Source: Cryptomeria japonica
Taxonomy: Eukaryota > Streptophyta > Pinopsida > Cupressales > Cupressaceae
Assembly: GCF_030272615.1 (NCBI RefSeq)
Contig: NC_081412.1
Coordinates: 343,043,870 to 343,099,869, forward strand
Direction: 5' to 3'
Length of the DNA stretch: 56,000 nt
Both the position numbers and the translations under genes were made by a program. Under the pieces are notes generated by a model. That model worked only from the letters and a program-made list of their open reading frames with translations, made no database searches and was not told the DNA's origin. Every line of letters starts with the position of its first letter. Positions within the stretch are counted from its first letter, which is position 1. Below, piece after piece: positions 33,701 through 45,100 of the stretch.

Positions 33701-34765
33701 CTTTTCACCTCCATGGGAAGAACTAGGCTTTTCTGGACACCTATAAGCAGGATGACCCAATTTCTGACAGTTCTAGCATTTCATTGTAGAGTAGTAAGAC
33801 CCTCTACTTGGGCCACTAGATCTACCCCTTCCTGGGTTGCTTGATCCCCTACCCCTATAATTGGGCTTGCTCTGAGAATCCCCATTTTGCTCTATAAGCT
33901 TAGATTCTCCCTGGGACCTTTGATCTAGGTGTCTTCCCCCAAAATTGCCTCAATGGCCTCTACCATCTCTGCCTCTTCCTCTACCTCTATTATGCTGCTC
34001 TTGCTTTTTCCTACTCCTTTCCTCTACCTTGAGTGCAAGTTGATAGCACTTCTAGACTGTTGTAGGGCACAACAAACTTAACTCTTCCTGAATGTTCCAT
34101 CTCAAGCCATTGAGATACCTAGCAACCTTGACATTTTCATCCTCTTGGATCTTTGACCTAAGGCATAGCTTCTGGAATTCCTCAGTGTAACTACTGACAT
34201 CTAACTCCTTTTGCCTAAGGTTTTGCCTTTTTCTATGGAGCTGTATTTCATAATCCTCTGGAATGTAAGTCTCTCTGATCTTGGACAATATTCCCTTCCA
34301 AGTTGCTATGGGCTTTTTTCCCTCTTTCTCATGTTCATCCTAAATGAACTTCCACCATGTTAAGACAACTCCTCTCAACCTGGTTTTAGCCACCTTCACT
34401 TTCTGGGCCTCTGTCACACCATCACATTCAAAATGGTTCTCAAGCCCCTCAATCCACTCCATGACCACTTCTAGGTCCATTTTACCACTGAATAGTGGGA
34501 CTCCTTCTAGTGTTCTCCCACTCATAGCCTTCAAGGCTTTCAAAAAGGGTTCATTCTCTATCACAGGGTCTGGTAGAGAGATTTCATCCTCTATAGCTAA
34601 TAGCTTACCCCTATCTTCTATTCCTTCTATCTTATTGCTGACTTCATCTGCCTTCACTTCTACTTCACCCAACTTCTACTCTAGGAGGTCTAGCTTCACT
34701 TTGAGTAACCTATTTTCTTCTTCCTGGTCTTCCATTTTCTTTGCTAGCTTTGCATTTGTCACCAT
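33701..34765 (-). pseudogene. gag: Element F Gag
   Basis: Starts at the ATG at 34765 (MVTNAKLAKKMEDQEEENR), about 40 bases after the primer site, with an N-terminal coiled coil. The Ty3/gypsy Gag core has FSGKMDLEVVMEWIEGLENH, VAKTRLRGVVLTWWKF, DVSSYTEEFQKLCLRSKI and ENVKVARYLNGLRWNIQEEL. The Arg/Gly-rich linker near 33810-34000 leads to a knuckle, [13 protein letters not shown], whose spacing matches a CCHC motif. Stops occur near 34676, 34338, 34052 and 33776. Same frame as pol. Confidence 0.88.
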
Positions 34766-34802
34766 GGTTGCCAAAATGCTACTTCTTCCCAAGTGTAACT
34801 GA

Positions 34803-34814
34803 GCTCTGATACCA
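34803..34814 (-). promoter_or_regulatory. Element F primer binding site (initiator Met tRNA)
   Basis: Minus-strand TGGTATCAGAGC, three bases from the LTR edge at 34818. Confidence 0.92.
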
Positions 34815-34817
34815 CTA

Positions 34818-36361
34818 TGACAGGGAGTTAATGCAAGAAGGCTGCCCAAGTGGCTTGTATGTTCACCAAGTAATAGGTCCTTGCTAGTTTCAAGGTTTTG
34901 TTACTTAAATCAAAGTGCAAAAGGTTTATAGACAAACTAGCAACCCTCTTTGATCCAACTCCCTAAGTCAAACACTTCTTGGTTGTTCAAGGGCTTCAAC
35001 TCCATAGTTTCTCTAGCTTGGTAATATAATACCTTACTCACTCAACTTGTATTCATTCCTCTATCTTGATCTATTCTCTAACTACACAAGGTCTCCATTT
35101 GTTAATCTACAGGTTGTGTCAAGTTTTACCCCAATGGGTGTCTTTGGTCTTCTACGTTTTGAGGTGTAGAAGTCCTTCACAAGTGCTACAACCTAAGTTT
35201 TGGAGTCTATCTCACCCAAAGTGTTAAAGGCATGCAAGATTAACTTGTATCAACTAGACTTGATTGGTTTTAAGCTTTGCAACCTCCCTTTGTGTACCCG
35301 ATTTGAAAAAAATCCAAGTTTTAGGCCTAAAATGGGCTACAAGGAGTTAGCCCTCCTTTTGTGGTTTTATGCTCACCCTGCTCCAACGATGGACTTCCAG
35401 ACAAAAAGGACTTCATATTCTAATACCCTTTTGAGAGTTCTTGAATATTTTCTAAGTTTTAGGGCTCATTAGGCCTTCTCCATGACTGTCCCAAAAATGG
35501 GCGCAAAAGGAAGGGTTTGCAAGGGTTTTAATGGTAAAAATTGACTTACAAGTTAGAGACCTTCAATATGAACCACACAAGCTTGGTTATACCATGTCAC
35601 ATGAAAATTAGGCCACAATAAATAAATTTACACCTCCAAAGGTCAAAGAACGAGGTTTTACAAAAAGTTGCTAATAAAGAGTATGCAACATTGACAAATT
35701 TTCATTCTTGCCTTCTACAAACACAACTTTTACATGAGAACCAATTACAATTTAGAGCATGTAAACATGACTATCATTAGTGACAAGAAAGGAATCATAT
35801 TATCCCTGCACAAAAGGCATTAGGCAATTACAAAATAATGAAACATTCACTATCAAACTAGTTGTCACTGCACTTTCCCTTTTCACTGTTTTTTTTCACT
35901 TTTAGACTTGCACTTTTCACTGTCAAAACTCTTTTCAAAGGTCTGATTTATGTTCTTTAACAATGCTCTATCTTTAGTTTCTTGTTGACCTTCATACCTG
36001 CCATTTTGAAGAGGAAAATTTCATATACAACTTCAACAAAATTGCAAAAATCAGTCATAGTTGATTGTGGCAACCAGCTGGGCATTACAATTTTGCCTCA
36101 AGGATCATTAATTGATCTTGGCAACCTCAAACCCATGGAAAAGACCAAAAACCACTCCTTGTTCTTTTTTGCAAGCAATTAGGAGGTACAAGGCTAAACA
36201 AACCCCAACATATGGTGGAGAGTAAGCAAGTGAATGGAAAATCAACTCCAAAATAGTGACTCGCTGTTTTTTTACATCATTTTCACAAACTAAAAATGTA
36301 ATCATCCTCATTATGGCTTAGAAAGCCTCTTTACCCTTACATTCAACCTTAAGGATCAAAA
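34818..36361 (-). repeat. Element F 5' LTR, inner part
   Basis: Matches 27654-29200 of the 3' LTR. It is interrupted by G after CAAAA (36357-36361) and resumes at 52688. Confidence 0.92.
36357..36361. repeat. TSD of element G, left copy (right copy 52688-52692)
   Basis: CAAAA before the TG at 36362 and CAAAA after the terminal CA at 52687. The uninterrupted F LTR reads 'ggatcaaaacaggtctg' at about 29190. Confidence 0.93.
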
Positions 36362-37514
36362 TGTAATACCCTAAAATTGTTCATCTAAACCATGGGCCCC
36401 TAATCTCGACAACATCACCAAGGTCCTAACCAAGGCAATTAAATCAATCTTGAGCACATTATTAATTCTTTAATTATCAAAAAACACATGGCAAATCAAT
36501 TACTCAATATTAATTAAATATTTATTTAATTAATTGAATCATTTCCAAGAATATCATTTTGATCAATTATCCTATTTTAATTTATTAAATATCTTTGCAT
36601 ATTTAATTAATTAATAAATTTGTCATTCAATGATGCGAAAAGAATTAATTTACTACAAAAAGAAGAATTTATTACAAAACAAAGAGTTTAATTGAAAATA
36701 AAATAAAATAATTGAATTGAAAGAAATCAAACTTGAGATATTATTTCTTTTTCTAAATTTAGAACTTGAAATCAGAAAAGCAATTAATTGAATTGTTAAT
36801 TATTCTCTTAAATTGAAACTCGAAGCTTTTCAGAAAAAGAAGTTCAGTTGCATTAAAAAGGCCTTTTTCTTGAATAAATCAAATATGTGCATGGAATTAT
36901 CTATTTTTATCTGATATGCATGGAATTAATTTATTATTACTTTCCAATGCAGCTTGGACTTCTAATTTGAATGCATTTCAATTAAACTATAATTGGAATC
37001 TATCTCAAGGTTAACTCAACCTGATTTCTTAATTATTTTCAATTAATCCTAAATTGAGCTTTTTCTCTTGTGATTCTCTATAAATTCAGTCTCCAACTCT
37101 CATTCCAATTCACCCCAGAGATTTTTGAGAACACACTTGGAGATTGTTATCATGCTGATTTTTCTCTAGAGTCATTGATATATTGTGCTCTTTTTTTTTA
37201 GATTACTTGCATCCATTATTACTTGCATCCATTATTGCTTGAATTGATTATTGCTTGAATTATTCATCCATCTTGCATCCATATAGCTTTAAATATCATA
37301 TAGATTTAATCCTTCGTCTTGGTGTAGTCTAGTCACTGGTATTGCTTATAAAAATCTGAGAGCAATCTTATACTCGCATCTTTTAGAATGCAATTGGTTG
37401 ATTTGTCATGGTTTTCTTATTAATGCTTATATCTGACTAACCATGCATATAATGACTAAATTGAAGTGTTGTGTATTGCAGATACAGCTCCTTATCCCAC
37501 TTTTCACACACACA
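36362..37514 (+). repeat. Element G 5' LTR
   Basis: 1,153 bp, TGTAATACCC...CACACACA. The TATA box TATAAA is at 37079-37084, in a context identical to 52266-52271. A 16-base unit (ttacttgcatccatta) is tandemly doubled here at about 37203 but single in the 3' LTR. Confidence 0.93.
37079..37084 (+). promoter_or_regulatory. TATA box in G 5' LTR
   Basis: CTCTATAAATTCAGTCTCC has the form of a plant TATA box and is kept in both LTRs. Confidence 0.65.
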
Positions 37515-37545
37515 TTTCTGGCACCCACCGTGGGGCCCGAGACTA
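37515..37545 (+). promoter_or_regulatory. Element G primer binding region, not iMet
   Basis: Directly after the LTR is 'tttctggcacccaccg', then 'tggggcccgag'. It does not match the iMet site used by A, B, C, E and F. 'TGGC(A/G)CCCACCGTGGGGC'-type sequences are familiar at this place in plant gypsy elements, but I cannot name the tRNA. Confidence 0.5.
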
Positions 37546-39125
37546 CATTTTTTCGGCCTCCAAGATTGATTTTTTTTATTTGCTTTTTTAAAAGTTTTTC
37601 AACTTTTCGGATTTTTGGGTGTACAGCCTCTGCGTCACCTTGTACGACAATTTTTATAGGTTGAAATGACAAACTTCAGGTATTGTACAAAAGGCAATAT
37701 TTTATCGTACGAGTAGATTTTCTGTTGTATGAGAAGAGATCCTCTATCATACGAGCAAACATCATCAGCAATCCTATTTTGTGCGATACTAAATCCTGTC
37801 TCGTACGAGTTGAGAGTCTGTCATACGATTCCATATTTTCTGTTAAAAAGGCAAATTTCATGATTTTATCATTTTTTTTATTATTTTGACGAGTGACCCT
37901 GACTATTTATCCGTCTGTCTCTGAATTTTTCATAGCCTAACTAGTTTTTGTAGGATGCTTGTCAAAGAATATGCTTGTCGCACAAAGACAATATGACTAC
38001 TGATTCGTTGTCTTTGCAGGTTGCCTAAGGAGAATCGACTAAACATCATGTATTCTTTAAATTCATTTTTAGGCACCTAACTTGCTATCTGGTTAATGAA
38101 CAAAATCTATCTTTCATGTTTTAGAAAAATATGAGAGGTAGGAGAGTATGCTCTTGTCTTCTTTTAGACAATCAGAAATCCAGACCCTTGAAGTGCTTTC
38201 TTAAGATTGATTGCAACATCTTTAGCAGGCCTGCCCTCCCGAGGAGCTAATAACTCTATAGCCTTTAGGGCCGGTGAGAGGGGAACGACCTAAGTGGGAA
38301 TGGCTAGACGCCAAGTACTCAAACCCACTATAAAATAAACGTAATTTGATGAAAATCAAGTCAACGACAGTGCTCGGGAATAGCTCTCCTCTGTACCTTC
38401 GGGTATATTAAACCTTGGTTTTCAAGGCTGGGAGACCTCTTAATTGAGTTTATACCTCGACACGCTGAATAGACCCCTTACTAAATCCAATTAAAATTAG
38501 AAGCTACCCGATTCACCTCCGAAAGGGAGATAATCTTTGTGCAAGAGAGATAGTAACTCTCCCAAGATACTTGTCATTTCGTGCCCCCATTAGCGTTTGG
38601 AGTCGGATAATACAGCATTGAGAATCCATTGCATGAGACTCAGTAGCCGTATTCTGATTAGCTATTGGGTGTGTACCTGAGTCTACAAGCAAAGGTTTTC
38701 TTTCCTCACCAAATTCCTTAGGGTTTGCATGTTGTGATTGGAGTCACTATACATACTACTTGTTTTCTGTGTTTTCATCCCTGAAACAAAAACTGAAATA
38801 CCAAAAATCAGTGAAGACCAGAAACAACTCAGTGAGTCGAAACTCTGTACGTGTCAGAAACTAGTCCATCTTAAGTTGAAACTCTGTCCGTGTCGGAAAC
38901 TAGTCTAGCCTGGTCAAAAATCAGTCCATCTCAGAACTTGTCATACTCAGTTGTCATACTCAGCAGTCAAAAAACTCATAATTTTTAGTCTCTGCCCTGA
39001 GAAAAGCCGTATGAGTCTGCTACTTTATCATGCTGCACCAATCCTATTTTGTACGAGTTTACTAATTTATCATTCCATAGCTGATTCTCAGTCATGCGAG
39101 TCTACATCATTTATCCTCCTGCACT
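37546..39125 (+). other. Element G untranslated leader
   Basis: A 1.6-kb leader with two clusters of CGTACGAG-type palindromes (37680-37830 and 39040-39147). Between them is a more GC-rich block (38226-38700) beginning 'cctgccctcccgaggagc' with 'gggccggtgagagggg'. No ORF of any size is supported. It would hold packaging or dimerisation signals, which is inference. Confidence 0.6.
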
Positions 39126-40660
39126 GTGTCCTGTCTCGTACGAGACAAAATTGACCTTAGTCTTTTGTCGTCCTGCACATGCCATCAGTCATATGGTATA
39201 AGGCAGCAACTCATCCTCGCAGTACACAAACAACTACTAGCTTTGAAAACTGAGATCACGGAACTGAAGAATAAGGATGAATCCCCGAAGCAATATTCCC
39301 TAGAGACAATATTCCCATTTCCATTTGACAAGAGTCTATACATGCCTCCATTTCCTTCGCGAGTTGAAATCCCAAAATTTGATAAATATGATGGTATCTC
39401 AGATCCCCAAGATCATGTCAGAGAGTTTTGTGCTGCCTGTATGGAATTCATGCATGATCACACCTATCTCATGCATCTTTTCCCAAGGAGTCTGGGAGGA
39501 CAAGCCATGGAATGATTCTCAAGTCTACCTCAAGGAATAAAATCATTTGAAGAACTAGTCCAACTATTCTTGCAACAATACTCATACAACATTCGACATA
39601 CTGTGACTATGATCAATCTTTGCAATACTAAACAGAAGATGGGAGAACCTTTACTCACTTTCCTCTAGCGTTGGAGAAGGATGTTCTCTAGGTACCCACG
39701 ACCTATCCTAGACTCTGAGTAAATGGATATATTTGTCAATAACTTGGTCCCAGAATTGAAATATAGTATCCAAATTCAAGTACACCCATCATTTAACAGG
39801 ATGGTAGACAATGCCATTCGAATGGAAGATGTGCTCATCAAAAAAGGGGATATTTCACCTTGGAAGGAAACACAACCAGGATCTAGTTCTAAAGAGAAGA
39901 ACAAGTATTGGAAATTTGGAAAGGACAACAACAAGAATGTTGTTAATGATGGAGTAGTAGATACTATTAAAACCACCTCACAGCCCGCAATATTCAACTT
40001 GGCTAGTGGTACACAAGCACTCAAAGCTATTGAGATTGCAGCAGAGAATACTCCTAAGAAAAAAGAATGGTTCAAAGAGAAACCTTGGCTCTCTAAACCT
40101 AAGCATGATTTCACTCCTCTCGAAGAATCATATGAATCCACTTTCAAGACTCTATTGGCAAACAACCTGATAACGCTACCAGATAACTCCAGACCATATG
40201 ATCCAGAAGTCAAACCAAGATGGTGGAGAGAAGCTGAATACTATGATTTTCATCGAAACAAGGGTCATAACATAAACAATTGCATGAAACTAAAACATGA
40301 GATTCAAGATCTTATATATGCTGGTAAAATCATTGTCGGAAATCATCCAACCAATGCTGATCACAAAGCGTTCAAAGATCCTTTACCTATTTACGAACAA
40401 GGTGATTCATCAAAGACCAAAGGAGGTGCTAAGGTAAATTATGCCTATGCCAGCCAGGACAACGTTATCAACATGATTGAGCCTTCACACTCAGAATATT
40501 GCAATGTGATTATAGTTCAAGATAAATCAAATGAATCATGATATGCAAGAGCTCTGACCCAATCTCAAAAGAAATTCACTCTCCAAGGAGCTAGTTCTTC
40601 TAATCCGACTCAAGAAACATCAAATCCAACAGCCTTACCAAATAAACAAAAGGAATCAAC
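39126..40660 (+). pseudogene. gag: Element G Gag
   Basis: The Gag core has IPKFDKYDGISDPQDHVREF, then a segment with a stop where Trp is expected (QAME-stop-F, 39513), EELVQLFLQQYSYN, and FVNNLVPELKYSIQ. Near 40225 there is EYYDFHRNKGHNINNCMKLK, a CxFHxxxGHxxxxC knuckle of the plant Tat type with its first Cys changed to Tyr. The start is uncertain; the ATG at 39126 overlaps the palindrome, and a later one may be real. Stops occur at 39513, about 39667, 39719 and 40539. Confidence 0.82.
39132..39147. repeat. 16-bp perfect palindrome TGTCTCGTACGAGACA
   Basis: A self-complementary 16-mer. Shorter forms occur at 37706, 37802 and 50032-50043 (TCTCGTACGAGA). Confidence 0.85.
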
Positions 40661-41540
40661 CTTGGACAAATTTAAAAGGTTAACTTCATCATCATCCTCT
40701 GGATACAGTGTAGTTGAACAGTTAAAAAGGACAAATGCTCAAATTTCAATTTTTGAATTGCTACAACTCTCATTGGCTCACAAGGAAATCCTAGACAAAG
40801 CATTGCTCACTACCAATGTTCCAAAATATTTAGACATTGATCGGTTTCAGTCTATGGTGGGTCATCTGACTTTACCTCACTATTTGACCTTCTCTGAAGA
40901 AGATGACAATTCATTAAATCATCCACATAACCAACCATTGCATATTGAGGCCATGATCCACAAACATAGAGCCAAACGTGTTTTGATAGATGGAGGCATG
41001 GGGTTGAATATCTGTACTTACCATCTGCTCACACAACTAGGATTCTTTGAAAATGTTATTGATCCAGGCAAGAAAATAACAATTAAAGCCTATGATGAAG
41101 AAGAAAGGACCTCCAAAGGTCTGGTATCATTACCAATTAGAGTGGGACCAGTAGAGAGAAGTCCTTTTCCAGGTTCTTGATATTCCATTGTCATACAATA
41201 TTTTACTAGGCAGGCCATGGATTCATGAAATGAAGGCAGTACCATCAATGTATCACCAATGCTTAAAGTTTCCTTATAACAGAGCTGAAGTTAGTATTCC
41301 CGTTGATACAAATGTCATTTGTAATGCATTGACAAAAGGTGTAGATACTTTTGTGCCTCATAATAGGGCAGCCTCTCCAAATCAAGATCTAGAAACATTG
41401 ATGAAAGACTTAGAAAAGAGATTGAAGCTTACAAATATGGGCATGGATGGCTACAAGATAGAACCGGTAATATCATTAGTTTCTCTTCCTCCATCACCAA
41501 AACAGTTGGGCAAAACATCGAAGAACATGAGAACATAGAA
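40661..41540 (+). pseudogene. pol: Element G aspartic protease
   Basis: RAKRVLIDGGMGLNICTYHL (about 40970) has the DGG form of the active site seen in plant Tat-type proteases. After a frameshift near 41180, SYNILLGRPWIHEMKAVPS supplies the second conserved stretch. It would mature the Gag-Pol protein. Confidence 0.82.
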
Positions 41541-41689
41541 TTCAACTCCTAATATCATATATGATTGTCTTTTTGTACAGTCTTCTACCTCCTTGGCCAA
41601 TGAAATAGAAGAGGATGTTGTGCTTAACTGGCTCTTTAAGGAAGATAGTCAAAATGAAGAGGTACAACACTGTGAGATTTCTCCTACTC

Positions 41690-41840
41690 AGTATGGTCCC
41701 GGTTACAAAATGACTCAGCTCATGGGGTATTCCGGTACGGGTCCTCTGGGCAAACAAAAGGAAGGTATTACTGAACCAATTCAGCTACAAACCAAATCCA
41801 CAAATGATAAGGCTAGACTGGGATATAATCCGAAAAAGAC
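41690..41840 (+). pseudogene. Element G G-patch-like motif
   Basis: YGPGYKMTQLMGYSGTGPLG, then KQKEGITEPIQ and ARLGYNP, fits the G-patch pattern: a Gly-rich RNA-binding motif with a hydrophobic-hydrophobic-x-x-Met-Gly-aromatic core, G-x-G and a later G-I-x-x-P. It follows the protease directly. Betaretroviruses also carry a G-patch after their protease, where it helps RNA and reverse transcription. I infer a similar role. Confidence 0.7.
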
Positions 41841-43190
41841 ATTAGACCAAAAACATGTTTCTAAGTCTAGGTGCTCGAAAAAGATATCACCTTTAACATT
41901 ACATGATGCAGACACTAAACAAACAAAAGTAGAGTGTAGAGAAGAGAAAGAGGAATCAACAATCAAGAAAGAAGAAATAGTCAGTGCTCAGGCTTCGATG
42001 GTATCAGCTATGATAATACAAGAAGTTGAGGTCCCTGAGGATATAAGAGATGAAGTTGTAAGAATCAGAGAATTGTTCGCACCATTAAAAGTTCCAGTCA
42101 CATATACTGGTAGGCAACAAGTAGATGATTTAGAGACTGATTCAAATGAGTATGAATGGGGTCCTGACTACCTTTCAGACACATCCACTATAGAAACTCT
42201 AGAAGAATCTAGTGGTGTCATAGATGTTGCTCAAGAGCTAATGCATATGAAACTAGACAAAGAAATACAAGAGATCAGACGAAAGAGACAAGCCAACTAT
42301 GAACAAGCATTGACAAAAGGAACAATACTAGAGAACTTTTCATCCATGTACCCCCATGCTAAACTAGAACAAATCAAGTACAACACTACACAAGAAGAGT
42401 TAGAAGCTACACAAAATGAACCAGTCATCAGTACAGAAGAAGCTGAATGGAGTAGGCGACAACAAGTTACAGAAACAATGGGATCATGTCAACAGGTGTG
42501 TCAGGTATAAATAACAGATGAACCACAACATGAAGGAACTTGTAGCATTAAAGATGTTGGCATTGATACCATACATATGCTTACTAAATCACCTGAAAGA
42601 GGTTTGGAAACTTCATCTGATGACTCTGACGATAATCCTATTCATGATGATATCCACTCAGCTTCAAAATCAAAATCATCAGATACAAACAATGAAAAGT
42701 TGCCTACTAGTTTTATTACTGTTAAACCACGATATGACATGCAGTCTGGCATAGTAAACAATGTTACAAGTATGCCTATTGGATTAGATCGATTAAATAT
42801 TAACATGAACTCTAATAATCACGATCTAATTTTTCCTAGTTTCGGGACACTGGCACAAGGTATACTTCTAGAACTTGACTTCTCGATTCATAGCTGTGAT
42901 AACAATACCGTGAATGCTCTCGAACCTACCCCAAATTTATCCTTAGTACACCCTGAATTGATTGACTGCACGTTACAAAACTAGCCAATGGATGTACCTA
43001 GTTTTGCGAATGATTATACATTAGCTTATTATCTCAATGTAATCGAACCTATGGACTCTTCCACTAGTGAACAAAGTGAAAATATGACTAAAGCAGATAT
43101 CAAGTATCTTAGTCGCAAAAATAGAAAAGGTAAAAATAAAAGATCTGACGGCAAAAACACATTGTGGCGGTGTCAGAATCTAAAAAAGAG
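41841..43190 (+). pseudogene. pol: Element G acidic linker between protease and reverse transcriptase
   Basis: About 450 codons of Glu, Asp, Ser and Thr-rich sequence with no known domain. Examples are EVEVPEDIRDEVVRIRELF and ESSGVIDVAQELMHMKLDKE. Frame kept from the G-patch to about 43190 except for stops near 42508 and 42982. A protein linker or a former intron is possible: related Ogre elements splice an intron between protease and reverse transcriptase. Confidence 0.6.
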
Positions 43191-44495
43191 AAAATAAAGG
43201 ATGTACCTAAAGGTGAAAACCTCTTTGAGGCTCCTAAAGGTGAGATACTTGGTATACTGCCCAATCATTTCCAAGAGCGGTCTTCCATATTGATCAAGCC
43301 AACTCAGCCACTGAATATCGGGAGTCAAGAGACACCACAAATCATTCACTTAGCTCAATCACTATCAGAAGAGGAATTGAAGGATTTCACTCAGCTATTC
43401 TCAGAAAAGAAAATAAACTTTGCATGGACATACTCTGATATGCCAGGCTTGGATCCTGATCTCATTATGCACCATCTCTCAATCACACCAGGAGTAAAAC
43501 CAGTCAAGCAAAAACTCTGTAAGATGCACCCACATGTGGCACTATTAGTCAAAGCTGAATTAGAGAAACTGCTTATAGCTGGATTTATCAGGGCAATAGA
43601 TTATGCTGAATGGATTTCCAACATAGTACTTGTGTCGAAGGAAGATAAATCTATCAGAGTTTGCACAAACTTTAGAGATCTCAACAAAGCATGCCCAAAA
43701 GATGACTTTCCATTATCAAATATTGATATGATAGTCAACATGACAGCTGGATATGAGATGTACTCGCTAATGGACAGATTTTCTGGCTACAATCAGATTA
43801 AAATCACTCCTAGAGATCAAGAAAAGATGGATTTCACTTGTGCATGGGGAACCTTTTGTTGGAACATCATGCCATTTGGGCTAAAGAACACAAGGGAAAC
43901 CTATCAGAGAGCAGTCACTACAATTTTTCATGATATGATGCACAAGAATATGAAAGACTACGTTGATGATACTTTAGTGAAAACTATGAAAAGATCAACA
44001 AATATTCAAGAGTTAGGTCCTATCCTCGACAGAATGGAAAAATTCAAACTCCAATTAAATCCAAAGAAGTGTGCATTTGGAGTGACATCTGGTAAGCTAC
44101 TTGGATATATTATTTCAAAAAAAGGAATCAAAGTTGATCCTGAGAAAGTCCAAGCCATAATGGAAATGCTGCCTCCAAAGAATATTAGTCAAATGAGAAG
44201 TCTACAAGGACGTCTCCAGTCTATCAAAAGGTTCATTTCTCAGCTAACAGACAAGGCTCAACCTTTCACGAAGGTAGTAAGGAAAGGCGTATTATACAAT
44301 TGGGATCAAGAATGTGAGCAACATCTTCAGCAAATCAAAGAGTACCTGTCAAATCCATCGATCTTAATGCCACCTATTCAAGGTAAACCACTAATCTTAT
44401 ATATATCAGTAACAGATTCATCACTGGAGGCACTTTTGGCATAACAGGATGACAACAAAAAGGAACGAGCTATCTATTACATCAGCAGGACATTA
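43191..44495 (+). pseudogene. pol: Element G reverse transcriptase and RNase H start
   Basis: DPDLIMHHLSITPGVKPVKQ, SIRVCTNFRDLNKACPKDDF, SLMDRFSGYNQIKITPRDQE, NIMPFGLKNTRETYQRAVTT and the active site KDYVDDTLVKT (about 43955). FSGYNQI with RFRD-like NFRDLNKACPKD is typical of Tat and Athila reverse transcriptases. The usual catalytic 'DAFSGY' is DRFSGY here. The region is open for 426 codons, with a stop at 44442. Confidence 0.93.
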
Positions 44496-45100
44496 GTGTC
44501 TTATGAAATGAATTATACTATAATAGAAAAAGCATGCTTAGCATTGGTCTTTGCATCACAAAAACTAAGACACTACATGCTAGCACACTCAGTCAAGTTA
44601 GTGGCTAAAATTGATCCACTCAAGTATCTTCTTAGCAAGGCAACACTCACAGGAAGATTAGTGAAATGGGTCATGATCCTTATAGAATTTGACATTGAAT
44701 ATGTGGAACACAAAGCCATAAAGGGACATGTAATTGCTGATCAACTTGTTGGAGCTTCAATTGAAGACTCTCAACCACTGCGCATAGAGTTTCCAGATGA
44801 ATCAATAATGCACCTTACACAACAACCCTGGAAAATATTCTTTGATGGATCCTTTACTCAAAATGGTTTAGGTGCTAGCATATTATTCATTACTCCTCAG
44901 AAGTACTCCAACCCAAAATCTTACAAGATTTTATTTCCCTGCACAAACAATAGGTGCTAGTCGTTGAATGGAAGGTTGTTGAATTACATATTTATGGAGA
45001 TTCTCAGCTGGTAGTCAATCAAATCAATGATACATATCAAACTTGAGATGAGAAGTTGATGCCTTACAAGAGAATGGTGGACGATCTCAAGAAGTACTTT
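44496..45100 (+). pseudogene. pol: Element G RNase H and second (archaeal-type) RNase H
   Basis: The first RNase H continues with NYTIIEKACLALVFASQKLR and the region up to VEHKAIKGHVIADQL. A second RNase H begins at PWKIFFDGSFTQNGLGASIL (about 44826). After a frameshift near 44950 it reads ELHIYGDSQLVVNQINDTY (about 44985). The DGS and GDSQLV stretches hold the catalytic acids of the archaeal-type RNase H acquired by Tat elements. Confidence 0.86.

Noticed and set aside
36480-36660. Very AT-rich run with many TTAATTAA-type palindromes as a possible origin or matrix attachment site
   Set aside because: It is part of the G LTR and repeated at 51660-51840; composition alone does not support a function.
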